Positions 15,868 through 25,970 of a DNA stretch of 64,000 bases are shown in pieces. The notes below the pieces were generated by a model. It had not been told where the DNA came from. It ran no database searches and worked only from the letters and a program-made list of their open reading frames with translations. How positions within the stretch are numbered: the stretch's first letter is position 1; each line of letters opens with the position of its first letter. A program made the translations under genes and the position numbers. The DNA comes from Micromonospora mirobrigensis (GTDB lineage Bacteria; Actinomycetota; Actinomycetes; Mycobacteriales; Micromonosporaceae): NCBI RefSeq assembly GCF_900091555.1, contig NZ_FMCX01000001.1, positions 1,364,001 to 1,428,000 on the forward strand, in the 5' to 3' direction.

Positions 15868-17409
15868 CTACGGGCGGTGTACGGTCGCGCCGCCCGGAGT
15901 GGCGACGAGCGCGGGGTCGGTGTGCTCCGGAGCCTCGGGCGCCGGGCCGGTGACCCGGCGTCCCACACCTTCGAGGACGTGCTTGCCGATCAGGTTCCCC
16001 GCGGGCAGCTCGATGGGGTACTCCCCATCGAAGCACGCCCGGCAGAGCCGGGTCTTCGGCTGCTCGGTCGCCGCGATGAGACCGGGAAGCGATACGTACC
16101 CCAGCGTGTCGGCGCCGATGGAGCGCCGGATGCCTTCGTTGTCCAGCCCGTTGGCCAGCAGCTCGGCCCGGGTGGCGAAGTCGATGCCGTAGAAGCACGG
16201 CCAGTTGACCGGCGGGGAGGAGATGCGGACGTGCACCTCCAACGCGCCGGCCTCGCGCAGCATCCGCACGATCGCCCGCTGGGTGTTGCCGCGCACGATC
16301 GAGTCGTCGACCACCACCAGCCGCTTGCCCCGGACGTTCTCCCGCAGCGGGTTCAGCTTGAGCCGGATGCCGAGCTGGCGCAGGGTCTGCGACGGCTGGA
16401 TGAAGGTACGACCGACGTACGGGTTCTTCATCAGGCCGGCGCCGTAGGTGATGCCGGACGCCTCCGCGTAGCCGATCGCGGCCGGCGTGCCCGACTCGGG
16501 AACCGGGATCACCAGGTCGGCCTCGACCGGGTGCTCCTTGGCCAACTGCCGGCCGATCTGCACCCGCGCCGCGTGCACGTTGCGCCCGGCGATGGTGGCG
16601 TCCGGCCGGGCGATGTAGACGTACTCGAAGAGGCAGCCCTTGGGCTCCGGCGCGGCGAACCGGGCGGAGCGGAGCCCGTCGGCGTCGATCGCGATCAGCT
16701 CACCCGGCTCGACCTCGCGGACCACGCTCGCGCCGACGATGTCCAGCGCGGCGGTCTCGCTCGCCACCACCCAGCCGCGCTCCAGCCGGCCGAGCACCAG
16801 CGGACGCACGCCGTGCGGGTCGCGCGCCGCGTAGAGCGTCGACTCGTCCATGAAGACGAAGCTGAACGCGCCGCGCAACGTCGGCAGCACCTCCAGCGCG
16901 GCGGCCTCGACGGAGAGGTCGGGCCGGCCGGCCAGCAGCATGGTCACCAGCGAGGTGTCGTTGGTGGCCATGTCGGCGACCAGACCCCGCTCGGCGACCT
17001 CCTTCTGGAGCTCGGCGGTGTTGACCAGGTTGCCGTTGTGCGCCAGCGCGATGGTGGTGCCGGAGCTGGTCGAACGAATCGTCGGCTGGGCGTTCTCCCA
17101 GGTGGAGCCGCCGGTGGTGGAGTAGCGGGCGTGCCCGATCGCGACGTGTCCGCGCAGGCTGGCCAGGGTGGGCTCGTCGAAGACCTGGGCGACCAGGCCG
17201 AGGTCCTTGTAGACCACCACGCCCGATCCGTCGCTCACCGCGATGCCGGCGGCCTCCTGGCCGCGGTGCTGGAGGGCGTAGAGCCCGAAGTAGGTGAGGT
17301 TGGCGACCTCCTCACCCGGGGCCCAGACGCCGAAGACGCCGCAGGCGTCCTGGGGGCCGGGTCGCTCGGGATCAAGGTCGTGGCTCAGCCGGCCGTCGCC
17401 TCGGGGCAC
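15868..17409 (-). CDS. purF: Amidophosphoribosyltransferase (glutamine PRPP amidotransferase)
   Basis: The 513-residue product catalyses the first committed purine step, PRPP plus Gln to phosphoribosylamine. The GTG start has GAGGGAG upstream and gives a propeptide of about 21 residues ending QDA, cleaved before the catalytic N-terminal Cys of CGVFGVWAP. The phosphoribosyltransferase PRPP motif is VVVDDSIVRGNTQRAIV. Cys residues at GCLFEYVY, WPCFYGID and RLCRACFDG match the set that binds a [4Fe-4S] cluster in the Bacillus-type enzyme. Confidence 0.97.
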   Translation of the reverse strand: MPRGDGRLSHDLDPERPGPQDACGVFGVWAPGEEVANLTYFGLYALQHRGQEAAGIAVSDGSGVVVYKDLGLVAQVFDEPTLASLRGHVAIGHARYSTTGGSTWENAQPTIRSTSSGTTIALAHNGNLVNTAELQKEVAERGLVADMATNDTSLVTMLLAGRPDLSVEAAALEVLPTLRGAFSFVFMDESTLYAARDPHGVRPLVLGRLERGWVVASETAALDIVGASVVREVEPGELIAIDADGLRSARFAAPEPKGCLFEYVYIARPDATIAGRNVHAARVQIGRQLAKEHPVEADLVIPVPESGTPAAIGYAEASGITYGAGLMKNPYVGRTFIQPSQTLRQLGIRLKLNPLRENVRGKRLVVVDDSIVRGNTQRAIVRMLREAGALEVHVRISSPPVNWPCFYGIDFATRAELLANGLDNEGIRRSIGADTLGYVSLPGLIAATEQPKTRLCRACFDGEYPIELPAGNLIGKHVLEGVGRRVTGPAPEAPEHTDPALVATPGGATVHRP

Positions 17410-17569
17410 TGCCGCTCCCTCATGCTGGTCTGGACTGGCCTGGCGGGAGTGCCGGGGGGCGCACCACGCGGTCGGCCGGGACCACTGTCGTCGACTGACA
17501 GTGTACGCGAACCCCCGTCGATACAGAAAGTCACGATTCAACTGCTCTTTGTAGTCGAACGGGGTGACG

Positions 17570-17932
17570 TCAGCCCGGTTGGACCGGGAGGTAACCGGAC
17601 AGGTCGGCGCGGATCCCGCTCACCCGGATCCGACCGTCGCTGACCGCTTCCGACCAGGCGAGCCGCCCGGTCGCCACGGCCAGCCAGGTCTGCGGATCCG
17701 TCTCCACCACGTTCGGCGGGGTGCCGCGGGTGTGTCGGGGACCGGGAATGCACTGAACTGCACCGTAAGGTGGGACACGCACCTCCACCGATCGGCCGGG
17801 GGCGCGCTCCACCAGGGCGGTCAACAGCGCACGGACCGCGTCCCGGAGGACCGGCCGTTCGGGCGTACGCCCCTCGTCGAGCGCCGCCAGCGCCGCCACG
17901 ACCGCGGTGGACTTAATGTGCGGAGAGGACAC
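17570..17932 (-). CDS. Sterol carrier family protein
   Basis: About 120 residues from a GTG giving VSSPHIKSTAVVAALAALDEG. It has the conserved block RAPGRSVEVRVPPYGAVQC...GPRHTRGTPPNVVETDPQTWLAVATGRLAWSEAVSDGRIRVSGIRADLSGYLPV, seen in small actinobacterial SCP-like proteins that sit beside purF. The fold would bind a hydrophobic ligand, but the ligand is unknown. A longer in-frame start at 18007 is possible. No clear ribosome site is seen for either, so the start is uncertain. Confidence 0.78.
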   Translation of the reverse strand: MSSPHIKSTAVVAALAALDEGRTPERPVLRDAVRALLTALVERAPGRSVEVRVPPYGAVQCIPGPRHTRGTPPNVVETDPQTWLAVATGRLAWSEAVSDGRIRVSGIRADLSGYLPVQPG

Positions 17933-18091
17933 GACGGGACGATACGACCTGAGCAGCCCCGTCGGCACGTCGCCCCTGGGTCGCGCCGATCCGGTCAGAC
18001 AAGGCATAGTTGCCGACGGCGTATTCGTACCGTGATGATCCGCGGCCCGGCACCTGGCCGGCCAGGGAAGTCAGACCGGAAGGCGGTGGAC

Positions 18092-20185
18092 GTGTCAACA
18101 CACCGACGTGCCTGGAAGCTTAGGGCCGGTGTGGTCGTGGCGCTGGTGGCCGGCGCGCTGCTGACCGTCCCCGCCACACCCGCCCTGGCCGCCCCCGACG
18201 TTAACAACGTGGCGGCCTCGCCCAGCACCGTCGAGGCGGGCGGCACCGTCAAGGTCAGCTACTCGCTCTCGTTCTCCGACCCGATCGGCCCCGCCGACGT
18301 CTCGGTCACGTCCAGTGAGGGCAAGCTCAACTGCGTCGACGGCTGCGGTGGCAGCCGGGTCGACCAGAACGGCACCTTCCAGGCCACCTTCAAGCTGGCC
18401 GACGACGCTGCCGACGGCACCGCCACGATCACCATCAAGGCCACCGACTCCAACGGGCCGGACAAGCAGACCAAGGAGGCGTCGACCCAGGTCACCCTGG
18501 TCGGCAAGCCCAAGCCGTCGCCCACCCCGACGCAGGTCCAGACGGTCAAGTCGGTCTCCGGCAAGGTGGTCGTCACCGCCAACAGCGAGCCGGTGCCGAA
18601 CGCCACGGTGATGCTCCTGGACTCGGCCCAGCACCGCTACCAGACCACCAGCGACGGCAGCGGCAACTTCCGCTTCGTCGGTTCGCAGTCGAACCCGATC
18701 GTCCCGGGCCAGATCCAGCTGGGGGCGAGCAAGGAGACCGTCCTCGGCACCAGGTCGATCAACGCGAGCGCCGGCCAGAGCCTGACCGGCCAGCGGATCA
18801 GCCTGGCGATCCCGGTGGAGGTCAAGCCCAGCGTGTCCGCCTCAGCCTCCGCCTCCGCCTCCGCCGCCGCGACGGCGGCTCCGGTGCCGACCGAGGAGCC
18901 CACCGAGGACACCGCCACCCAGGCCCCGGCCGCCGGGGCCGCCCCGAGCCAGCAGGCCGAGGCCGCCGCGTCCGAGTCGGACAGCGGCGGCGCGTCCTGG
19001 CTGCTCATCCTGCTCGGCGGCCTCTTCGTGGCGGTCGGCGTCGGCACCATCGTGCTGCTCTACATGAAGCGCAAGGAGAACGCCGACGACGACGGCGACG
19101 TGGACGGCCCGGCCGGCGCGGCGGCGGCCGGCGCGGTGCCCGCGGCCCGTGGGGCGTACCGGGGGGCCGACGACCAGACCCGGGTGGTGAACCGGGTCGG
19201 CGCCGGGCCGGACCCGACCATGGTCGGCGGCGCCGCGATGAGTGACGCGCCCACCATGCTCCAGCGTCCCGTCGTCGACGACGTCCCGCCGGACCCGTAC
19301 GGCGCTCCCCCGCCCGCCTTCGGTGGCGGTGGCGCGGCCGGTCAGCCCGGCTGGGCCGGCGGCGGCTACGGCGACGAGGCGACCGGCCAGGGCGGCTACG
19401 GCGGGTACGGCAACGCCCCGGCCTCCGGCGGCGGGTACGGCGCCCAGGGCGGCTACCCCAACGGCCCCACCTCGGGCGGCGGGTACGGCAACGCCTCCGG
19501 CGCCGGCTACGGCAACGCCCCCGCCTCCGGCGCCGGCTACGGCAACGCCCCCGCCTCGGGTGGCGGGTACGGCGCGCCGGCCGGTGGCTACGGCGGCGGC
19601 CAGGGCGCGGGTGGCTACGGTGAGCGCTTCGACGAGCCCACCGGCCGGTACACCGGGGAGGGCACCGGGTCCTACACGCCCCCGGCGGACCCCTACCCGA
19701 CCAGCACCTACCAGCCCACCGGCGACCCCGGGCACGGCTACGGCCAGGAGCCCCCGTCGTACGGCCGGGCGGGCGAACCGGGTGCCGGCGGCTACGGCAC
19801 CGCTCAGGGCGCCGGTCAGGGCGCCGGGTACGGCGGCTACGACGGCGGCCAGCAGTCCGGGCCCGGCTACGGCGGCGGCTACGACCAGCAGCGCGGCGAC
19901 GCCTACCCCGCCCAGGGCAGCGGGTACGACCAGCAGCGCGGCGGCTACGACCAGCGTGGTGGCTACGGCGGCGGCCAGGACGGCGGGTACGGCGGCGGGC
20001 AGCCCGGCGGCGGCTACGGCGAGGCCCCGCAGCAGCGCGGCGGTGGCTACGACGGCGCCGCGTACGACCAGCAGCAGGGCGGCGGCTACTACAACGACCA
20101 GGGCCAGCCCGGTCGCGGCCGGGCCGACGGACCGCCGCCGCAGCAGGAACGGGGCGGTCGCCGGCTGGACTGGCTGGACGACTGA
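18092..20185 (+). CDS. Membrane-anchored surface protein with a Gly/Tyr/Gln-rich cytoplasmic tail
   Basis: The 697-residue product starts at a GTG with GGAAGG eight bases upstream. It has a signal peptide (to about residue 33), an Ig-like domain (about 35-145), a carboxypeptidase-regulatory-like domain (SVSGKVVVTANSEPVPNATVML, about 155-240), a Ser/Ala/Pro linker, one membrane helix (SWLLILLGGLFVAVGVGTIVLLYM, about 300-323) and KRK as stop-transfer. The remaining 370 residues are cytoplasmic and dominated by GGYG, YGNAPASG and YDQQRG repeats. Just inside the membrane are Thr motifs (DDQTRVV, DPTMVGG, DAPTMLQ) that resemble kinase/FHA sites. The function is unknown; scaffolding at the envelope is a guess. 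Confidence 0.82.
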   Translation: MSTHRRAWKLRAGVVVALVAGALLTVPATPALAAPDVNNVAASPSTVEAGGTVKVSYSLSFSDPIGPADVSVTSSEGKLNCVDGCGGSRVDQNGTFQATFKLADDAADGTATITIKATDSNGPDKQTKEASTQVTLVGKPKPSPTPTQVQTVKSVSGKVVVTANSEPVPNATVMLLDSAQHRYQTTSDGSGNFRFVGSQSNPIVPGQIQLGASKETVLGTRSINASAGQSLTGQRISLAIPVEVKPSVSASASASASAAATAAPVPTEEPTEDTATQAPAAGAAPSQQAEAAASESDSGGASWLLILLGGLFVAVGVGTIVLLYMKRKENADDDGDVDGPAGAAAAGAVPAARGAYRGADDQTRVVNRVGAGPDPTMVGGAAMSDAPTMLQRPVVDDVPPDPYGAPPPAFGGGGAAGQPGWAGGGYGDEATGQGGYGGYGNAPASGGGYGAQGGYPNGPTSGGGYGNASGAGYGNAPASGAGYGNAPASGGGYGAPAGGYGGGQGAGGYGERFDEPTGRYTGEGTGSYTPPADPYPTSTYQPTGDPGHGYGQEPPSYGRAGEPGAGGYGTAQGAGQGAGYGGYDGGQQSGPGYGGGYDQQRGDAYPAQGSGYDQQRGGYDQRGGYGGGQDGGYGGGQPGGGYGEAPQQRGGGYDGAAYDQQQGGGYYNDQGQPGRGRADGPPPQQERGGRRLDWLDD
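19366..20130 (+). repeat. Coding low-complexity repeats (GGYG / YGNAPASG / GYDQQRG)
   Basis: Imperfect repeats of about 9-13 codons recur throughout. The clearest are three YGNAPASG units (about 19408-19560), then many GGYG units and several YDQQRGG units. The codons vary at third positions, so the repeats look old and selected at protein level and not freshly amplified. Confidence 0.75.
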
Positions 20186-20225
20186 CCCGACGCGGGGCCG
20201 AGGCCCCGCCGGTACGCACGACGAC

Positions 20226-20259
20226 AGCGGTGGCCGTCCCCACGGGGGCGGCCACCGCT
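20226..20259. terminator. Bidirectional terminator hairpin
   Basis: AGCGGTGGCCG pairs with CGGCCACCGCT over 11 bp, followed by TCTTCG. It lies between two convergent genes. Confidence 0.8.
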
Positions 20260-20284
20260 TCTTCGTCCCTGATGGACGGACCGG

Positions 20285-21064
20285 TCAGGCGGCGGTGAAG
20301 ACGCCCTGCCGCAGCACCGGCACCACGGTGGAGACACCCACCTGGACCGCCACCTCGACGTCCTGCGCGAAGCCCCCCTCGGTGAGCTCCCGACCGGAGA
20401 CGCAGCCCCGCACGGCGGCCGGCACGTCTGGGGTGCTGGCCAGCGCGGCGAGCGTCATCGCCGCCTCCACCGAGAGCCCGCCGCGCACCCCGGAGATGGC
20501 GTCCAGCACGCAGGCCGCACCGAGCTGGTCCTCCACCGCCGGACGCAGCGACCCGTCGGGCCACCGCTCACCGGAGGCGACCACCCCGACCGGGGTGTCG
20601 GTGCCGCCGTACCCCTGCTGGCGGAGCCAACGACCCACGGCGCGGGCGTTGCGCAGGCAGGCGGCGACCACCGGAAGGCCGGTGGCGCTGGCCGCGGCGC
20701 TGATCGCCGAGCCGTTCGGGGAGGGCAGCACCAGGTCGGAGACGACCGGCGCGCGGCTCAGCGCCGCCGGTGACAGCGACCAGGGCTGCTCCGGGGTGGT
20801 CCGACGCCGGCCGACCGCCGCCACCGCACCGACCCGGCGGGCGTACTCGGCCGCCTGCTCCCCCCAGGGGAAGGGGTGCACCCGCATGCCGCGGCCGACC
20901 GCCACCTCCACGGCGGTGGTGAACGACAGCACGTCCACCACCACCAGCACCGAGCAGACGCGGCCGAGCTCCGCCGCCCCGGCCAGCCCCCAGTCGAACC
21001 GGGCGCCGGAGCCGGGCTGGCCGTAGACGGCGGCGGCCACCGCGTCAGCGCTGTTGAGACGCAC
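20285..21064 (-). CDS. 2-phosphosulfolactate phosphatase (ComB) family protein
   Basis: The 259-residue product has the ComB pattern: [70 protein letters not shown] and a [25 protein letters not shown] block. ComB removes phosphate from 2-phosphosulfolactate in coenzyme M synthesis in methanogens, and many actinobacteria carry homologues of unproven substrate. The GTG start lies 20 bases inside the end of purL, so the gene is translationally coupled to purine synthesis. Confidence 0.85.
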   Translation of the reverse strand: MRLNSADAVAAAVYGQPGSGARFDWGLAGAAELGRVCSVLVVVDVLSFTTAVEVAVGRGMRVHPFPWGEQAAEYARRVGAVAAVGRRRTTPEQPWSLSPAALSRAPVVSDLVLPSPNGSAISAAASATGLPVVAACLRNARAVGRWLRQQGYGGTDTPVGVVASGERWPDGSLRPAVEDQLGAACVLDAISGVRGGLSVEAAMTLAALASTPDVPAAVRGCVSGRELTEGGFAQDVEVAVQVGVSTVVPVLRQGVFTAA

Positions 21065-23882
21065 CGGCTTCCGCGCCGTCAGCCGGCTCGGCGTCCGGCG
21101 GGCCGTCCCGCTCGGCCGGCGGGACCGTGCCCGGGGACCGGTCGGCCTCCGACGCGTCCGCCTCGGCGACGGCCGGCGACTCCGGCTGGTCGGTGGCGAC
21201 CGGCGCGTCGACCGCGGGCGGCCCGGCGGGCTCGTCGCCCTCGACGGACCCGACCGGCTCGTCGAGCGTGACCGGCGCAGCCGGGACATCCGATTCGCGG
21301 GCCTCGTCGACCGTGGCCGTTCCGTCCACCGCTCCCGGCGCGCCGACCGTCTCCGGCCCGGTGCCGGCCGCGACCGCGGGGGCCACCGGCGCCGCGACGG
21401 CGGCGGCCGGCTGCGCGAACGCGGCCGGCGGAGTCGCCTCGGCGCCACCGAAGAGCCGGGGCAGCGTCGAGGTGTGCGCCCTGTGCAGCTCGTCCAGGCC
21501 GATCCGGAACTGGCCGTACACCTCGAGGGCGCCGCCGGCCGGGTCGGTCACACCGATGTGCTCCCACGGCACGCCCCGCTCGGCGCAGAGCGCCGTGAAG
21601 GCCTTCTCGTGGCCGCGCGGCACCGAGACCAGCACCCGCGACGAGGACTCGCTGAACAGGTAGACGAACGGCATGGTGCCGCCAGCGAACCGCTCCGGCA
21701 CCACCACCCGCGCGCCGACGCCACGCCGCAGGCACGACTCCACCAGGCTCTGCGCCAGGCCGCCGTCGGAGAGGTCGTGCGCCGAACTGAGGTGACCCAC
21801 CCGGGCCGCCTCGGCCAGCAGGTCGGCCAGCTGCCGCTCCCGACCCAGGTCCACCATCGGGGGTACGCCGCCGAGGTGCTCGTGGGTCACCCACGCCCAC
21901 TCGGAGCCGGAGAGCTCCACGTGCGTCTCGCCCAGCAGGAAGATCTGGTCGTGGTCGCCGGCCGCCCGCGGGACGAAGCCCATCGGCACCCGCTCGGCCA
22001 CGTTGTCCAGCACGCCGAGCACACCCACCACGGGGGTGGGGTGGATCGCCGCCGCGCCGGTCTGGTTGTAGAAGCTGACGTTGCCGCCGGTCACCGGGAT
22101 GCCCAGCTCCAGGCAGCCGTCCGCGAGACCGCGCACGGCCTCGGCGAACTGCCACATCACGCCCGGGTCCTCCGGAGAACCGAAGTTCAGGCAGTTGGTG
22201 ACGGCGATCGGCTTCGCGCCGGTCACGGCCACGTTCCGGTACGCCTCGGCCAGCGCCAGCTTGGTGCCGTGGTACGGGTCGAGGCGCGCGTACCGGCCGT
22301 TGCCGTCGACCGAGAGGGCCACGCCCAGGCCGGTCCGCTCGTCGATCCGGATCACGCCGGAGTCCTCCGGCTGCGCCAGCACGGTGTTGCCCAGCACGTA
22401 CCGGTCGTACTGCTCGGTGACCCAGGTCTTGTCGGCCAGGTTCGGCGACGCGATCATGCGCAGCAGGGTCTCCCGCAGCGCGTCCGGGTTGGCCGGCCGG
22501 GGCAGCGTCTCCGCCCGGTCGGCCTGGAGCAGGATCAGGTCGGCCGGCTCGCGCATCGGGCGCGCGTAGACCGGACCGTCGTCGACCAGGGAGCCCGGCG
22601 GCACGTCCACCACCAGCTGGTCGCGCCAGGTGACCACGAGCCGACCCGGCTGGCCGTCCGGGGACGGCGCGGTGACCTCGCCGATCGCGGTGGCCCAGAC
22701 GCCCCACTTCTCGGCGGTCTTGAGCACCGCCTCCAGCTTCTCCGGGGTGACCACCAGCAGCATCCGCTCCTGGGACTCGCTGGCTAGGATCTCGTGCGGC
22801 TCCATCGAGGCCTCGCGCAGCGGGACCCGCTCCAGCCAGACCCGCATGCCGGTGCCGGCCGACGCGGCGGTCTCGGTCAGTGCGCAGGTCAGCCCGGCGC
22901 CGCCGAGGTCCTGGATGCCGACGACCAGCTCGGCGTCGTACAGCTCGAGGCAGGCCTCGATCAGGAGCTTCTCCATGAACGGGTCGCCCACCTGCACCGA
23001 CGGGCGGCGCTGCTCGCTGCCCTCGTCGAAGGTGGCGCTGGCCAGCACGGAGACGCCGCCGATGCCGTCCCGGCCGGTCCGGGCGCCCATCAGCACCACG
23101 ATGTTGCCGGGGCCGGTGGCGTCCTTCTTCTGGAGCCGGTCGACCGGCAGCACGCCCAGGCAGAGCGCGTTGACCAACGGGTTGCCCTGGTAGCAGGGGT
23201 CGAAGACGACCTCGCCGCCGATGTTGGGCAGGCCCAGGCAGTTGCCGTAGCCGCCGACGCCGGCGATCACGCCGGGCAGCACCCGGGCGGTGTCCGGGTG
23301 GTCTGCCGCGCCGAAGCGCAGCGGGTCCATCACCGCCACCGGGCGGGCGCCCATGGCGAGGATGTCCCGGACGATGCCGCCGACACCGGTCGCCGCGCCC
23401 TGGTACGGCTCGACGAAGCTGGGGTGGTTGTGCGACTCGACCTTGAAGGTCACCGCCAGCTCGTCGGAGATCTGCACGACGCCGGCGTTCTCACCGATGC
23501 CGGCGAGCAGCCGGTCGCTCGGCGGGGCCTTCTCACCGAACTGGCGCAGGTGCACCTTGCTCGACTTGTAGGAGCAGTGCTCGCTCCACATGATCGAGTA
23601 CATGGCCAGCTCGGCCTGGGTGGGGCGACGGCCGAGGATGTGCCGGATCCGGTCGTACTCGTCGTCGCGGAGACCCAGCTCGGCGTAGGGCTGGAGCTCC
23701 TCCGGGGTGGCGTCGGCGCGCCCCACGGTGTCCACGCCCGCGGACCAGTCGTCGGCCGGGGCCGCCTCGGTGCGCCGCCCGGCGTCGACCGGGCCGGCCT
23801 GCGGCACCACTGCGGTCGCCTGCGGCTCGGCCGGGACGGCGTCCGGGGTCTCCCGCACGGCCGGTTCCGGATGGGTGGTCAT
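21045..23882 (-). CDS. purL: Phosphoribosylformylglycinamidine synthase large subunit, with extensions
   Basis: The 945-residue product makes FGAM from FGAR together with PurQ and PurS (purine step 4). The core (about residues 45-800) has family blocks [119 protein letters not shown] and [14 protein letters not shown]. It is preceded by about 45 Pro/Ala/Thr-rich residues and followed by about 145 Ala/Pro/Glu/Asp-rich residues with no predicted fold. Small-type PurL is normally about 740 residues, so these are real lineage extensions. Confidence 0.96.
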   Translation of the reverse strand: MTTHPEPAVRETPDAVPAEPQATAVVPQAGPVDAGRRTEAAPADDWSAGVDTVGRADATPEELQPYAELGLRDDEYDRIRHILGRRPTQAELAMYSIMWSEHCSYKSSKVHLRQFGEKAPPSDRLLAGIGENAGVVQISDELAVTFKVESHNHPSFVEPYQGAATGVGGIVRDILAMGARPVAVMDPLRFGAADHPDTARVLPGVIAGVGGYGNCLGLPNIGGEVVFDPCYQGNPLVNALCLGVLPVDRLQKKDATGPGNIVVLMGARTGRDGIGGVSVLASATFDEGSEQRRPSVQVGDPFMEKLLIEACLELYDAELVVGIQDLGGAGLTCALTETAASAGTGMRVWLERVPLREASMEPHEILASESQERMLLVVTPEKLEAVLKTAEKWGVWATAIGEVTAPSPDGQPGRLVVTWRDQLVVDVPPGSLVDDGPVYARPMREPADLILLQADRAETLPRPANPDALRETLLRMIASPNLADKTWVTEQYDRYVLGNTVLAQPEDSGVIRIDERTGLGVALSVDGNGRYARLDPYHGTKLALAEAYRNVAVTGAKPIAVTNCLNFGSPEDPGVMWQFAEAVRGLADGCLELGIPVTGGNVSFYNQTGAAAIHPTPVVGVLGVLDNVAERVPMGFVPRAAGDHDQIFLLGETHVELSGSEWAWVTHEHLGGVPPMVDLGRERQLADLLAEAARVGHLSSAHDLSDGGLAQSLVESCLRRGVGARVVVPERFAGGTMPFVYLFSESSSRVLVSVPRGHEKAFTALCAERGVPWEHIGVTDPAGGALEVYGQFRIGLDELHRAHTSTLPRLFGGAEATPPAAFAQPAAAVAAPVAPAVAAGTGPETVGAPGAVDGTATVDEARESDVPAAPVTLDEPVGSVEGDEPAGPPAVDAPVATDQPESPAVAEADASEADRSPGTVPPAERDGPPDAEPADGAEAGASQQR

Positions 23883-23904
23883 GACCTCTCCTCGCTGCGC
23901 TCGC

Positions 23905-24588
23905 TCACGCCGGGGCCCCCACCAGGTGCTTGAGCACCGAGGTGAAGAAGCCGAGACCGTCCAGGGAGGGGCCGGTGAGCGCCTCCACGGCGTGCTCCGG
24001 GTGGGGCATGATGCCGACGACGTTGCCGGCGGGGTTGGTGATCGCCGCGATGTCGCGCTGCGAACCGTTGGGGTTGCCGCCAACGTAGCGGGCGACGACC
24101 CGGCCCTCGGCCTCCAACTGGTCCAGCGTGGCCGGGTCGGCGACGTAGCAGCCCTCGCCGTTCTTGACCGGGATCAGGACCTCCTGGCCGGGCTGGAACG
24201 CGTTGGTCCAGGCGGTGCCGGCGGACTCGATCCGCAGGACCTGGTCACGGTTGCGGAAGTGCAGGTGCTGGTTGCGGGTGAGCGCGCCGGGCAGCAGGTG
24301 CGCCTCGCAGAGGATCTGGAAACCGTTGCAGATGCCGAGCACCGGCAGGCCACCGCGGGCGGCGTCGACGACGGTCTCCATCACCGGGGCGAACCGGGCG
24401 ATCGCGCCGCAGCGCAGGTAGTCGCCGTAGGAGAACCCGCCGGGCAGGACGACGGCGTCCACCCCGTGCAGGTCCGGGTCGCCGTGCCAGAGTCGGACCG
24501 GCTCGGCGCCGGCGATCCGGACGGCCCGGGCGGCGTCCCCGTCGTCGAGCGAGCCGGGGAACGTGACCACACCGACCCGCGCGGTCAC
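23905..24588 (-). CDS. purQ: Phosphoribosylformylglycinamidine synthase, glutaminase subunit
   Basis: The 227-residue class I glutamine amidotransferase supplies ammonia to PurL. The catalytic Cys is in [11 protein letters not shown] (about residue 87), and the His-Glu pair is in [13 protein letters not shown]. Other blocks are [19 protein letters not shown] and [28 protein letters not shown]. Its start overlaps the purS stop by 4 bases and it ends 22 bases before purL. Confidence 0.97.
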   Translation of the reverse strand: MTARVGVVTFPGSLDDGDAARAVRIAGAEPVRLWHGDPDLHGVDAVVLPGGFSYGDYLRCGAIARFAPVMETVVDAARGGLPVLGICNGFQILCEAHLLPGALTRNQHLHFRNRDQVLRIESAGTAWTNAFQPGQEVLIPVKNGEGCYVADPATLDQLEAEGRVVARYVGGNPNGSQRDIAAITNPAGNVVGIMPHPEHAVEALTGPSLDGLGFFTSVLKHLVGAPA

Positions 24589-24848
24589 GGGTGCGCGCCC
24601 GCGGTCTCGTCGGTCTCGACCAGGTGGACGGTGAAGTCCTCGATGACCGGGTTGGCGAGCAACTTGTCGGCGATCTCCCGGGCCCGGTCCAGGTCCGGCT
24701 CTCCGGTGAACTCGATCTCGATCCGCCTGCCGATCCGAACCGAGGCGACGTCATCGACGCCGAGCCGGGGCAGCGCGTTTGCGACGGCCTGGCCCTGAGG
24801 ATCGAGGATCTCGGGCTTGAGCATGACGTCGACGACGACGCGAGGCAC
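24585..24848 (-). CDS. purS: Phosphoribosylformylglycinamidine synthase, PurS subunit
   Basis: The 87-residue product has the PurS pattern: [39 protein letters not shown] and ARLIADKLL-like [19 protein letters not shown]. PurS bridges PurL and PurQ in the three-subunit FGAM synthetase. It is the first gene of the purS-purQ-purL-comB run, and its promoter should lie in the gap upstream. Confidence 0.96.
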   Translation of the reverse strand: MPRVVVDVMLKPEILDPQGQAVANALPRLGVDDVASVRIGRRIEIEFTGEPDLDRAREIADKLLANPVIEDFTVHLVETDETAGAHP

Positions 24849-25374
24849 TGGGCACTCCTGACTGTGTACGCAGTTGGGTGCCGGCCCGACAACGGGCGAG
24901 CGGAGCCAGCCTACCTGGCAGATACCGCCCCGGACGCACCGGCCGGGCGCGGTTCGGGCAGTGATCGGCGTAACCGGCCACGCACGGCTGCGCGGGGTGT
25001 TCCGTCCGGCGCGGAACGTGCCCGGACCAGGGCTTTCGTGGCGCTGGAGGTGGCCAAATCGTTACATCGGTCTGACTCGATCAAGGATCCGTGGCGCCCG
25101 CCACTCGATAGACGACGGTCAGTGCGGCAACCGTCCGGGAAGCCGGGGATTCGCCCCGGTCCGCCCCACCCGACCGCAACTGCGGCTTCTCGACTCCCTC
25201 GGGCCGGCCTCGGCCGGTTCGGTGCCCCCCCGCCCCGACCGGTCCGTTCGGCACCACTGCGGCCCGGCACGGCCCACCCGGTACGCGACGTCCGGCGCGC
25301 TTCGTTTCGCAGCATCCGACGGGCCGCCCACGCCCGCCGGAACGGCCCCTGGGCGTCCTGACAGCATCGGAGAC
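24849..25374. other. Intergenic region between purS and the YbjQ-like gene
   Basis: About 525 bases separate two divergent genes. An open frame across it is Arg/Pro-rich in every reading and lacks family features, so it is not called as a gene. The stretch GCCAAATCGTTACATCGGTCTGACTCGATC (around 25053) is the least G+C-rich part and the best promoter candidate. No riboswitch-like fold was recognised. Confidence 0.4.
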
Positions 25375-25836
25375 GTGCTGGTGGTGACGACTGATCAACT
25401 GCCCGGCTACGAGATCCGCCAGATCCTCGGCGAAGTGGTGTCGTCGATGGCGAGGACACGGAACCCCTACCGCGAGGGGGTCAAGAACCTGCGCGGCGGC
25501 GCCTACGACCCACTGGCGCCGGACAACCTGACCCGGTGGCGGACCGACTCGGTGGCCCGCCTCGGCGAGGAGGCGTTGCGACTCGGGGCGAACGCCGTGA
25601 TCGGCATGCGGTTCGACAGCCGGGACTGCGGTGAGATGTGGATGGAGATCTGCGCGTACGGGACGGCGGTCATCGTCGCACCCAAGACACCGGACGTCAT
25701 GCCGGCGGACCAGCCGGCCATCGCGGCCGAGACCGCCCACGAACCGGGCTTCACCGAGGCCCCCGGCGGCATCGCCGAGCCGGCCAGCGCCCCCAACCTC
25801 ACCTCCGCCCCCGACACCCCCACCCGCGGCTCCTGA
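25375..25836 (+). CDS. YbjQ family (heavy-metal-binding domain, DUF74) protein
   Basis: The first 105 residues match YbjQ/DUF74: VVTTDQLPGYEIRQILGEVVSSMARTRNPYREGVKNLRGG, then ARLGEEALRLGANAVIGMRFDSRDCGEMWMEICAYGTAVIV. The fold forms pentamers, and the metal link in the name is historical. A 45-residue Pro/Ala/Glu tail follows and is probably disordered. The start is a GTG, with more GTG codons close behind, so the exact start could shift by a few codons. Confidence 0.85.
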   Translation: MLVVTTDQLPGYEIRQILGEVVSSMARTRNPYREGVKNLRGGAYDPLAPDNLTRWRTDSVARLGEEALRLGANAVIGMRFDSRDCGEMWMEICAYGTAVIVAPKTPDVMPADQPAIAAETAHEPGFTEAPGGIAEPASAPNLTSAPDTPTRGS

Positions 25837-25892
25837 CCCCGGCCCCCGCCCACCGGGCCTCACCCCGGCCCCCGCCCCACCGGGCCTCACCC

Positions 25893-25955
25893 CGTTGATC
25901 ATGAAGTTAGCGGCACTTTTGGAGATCGACATCGCCGCTAACTTCATGATCAACG
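25893..25955. repeat. Long palindrome CGTTGATCATGAAGTT..., copy 1
   Basis: Two perfect 22-base arms (25893-25914 and 25934-25955) surround a 19-base spacer. The outer 16 bases CGTTGATCATGAAGTT are shared with the copies at 45152 and 46226. The inner part here is AGCGGC paired with GCCGCT. It lies between the convergent YbjQ-like and purB genes. Confidence 0.93.
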
Positions 25956-25970
25956 CGCGGGAACCCGGGG

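Noticed and set aside
14665..17643. A 992-codon open frame on the plus strand opposite purM and purF
   Set aside because: It is antisense to two certain enzymes. The translated sequence is His/Gly/Arg/Val-rich shadow composition with no family feature.
24849..25374. A possible purine riboswitch before purS
   Set aside because: No conserved purine-aptamer core or any helix pattern of known riboswitches was recognised in the gap.
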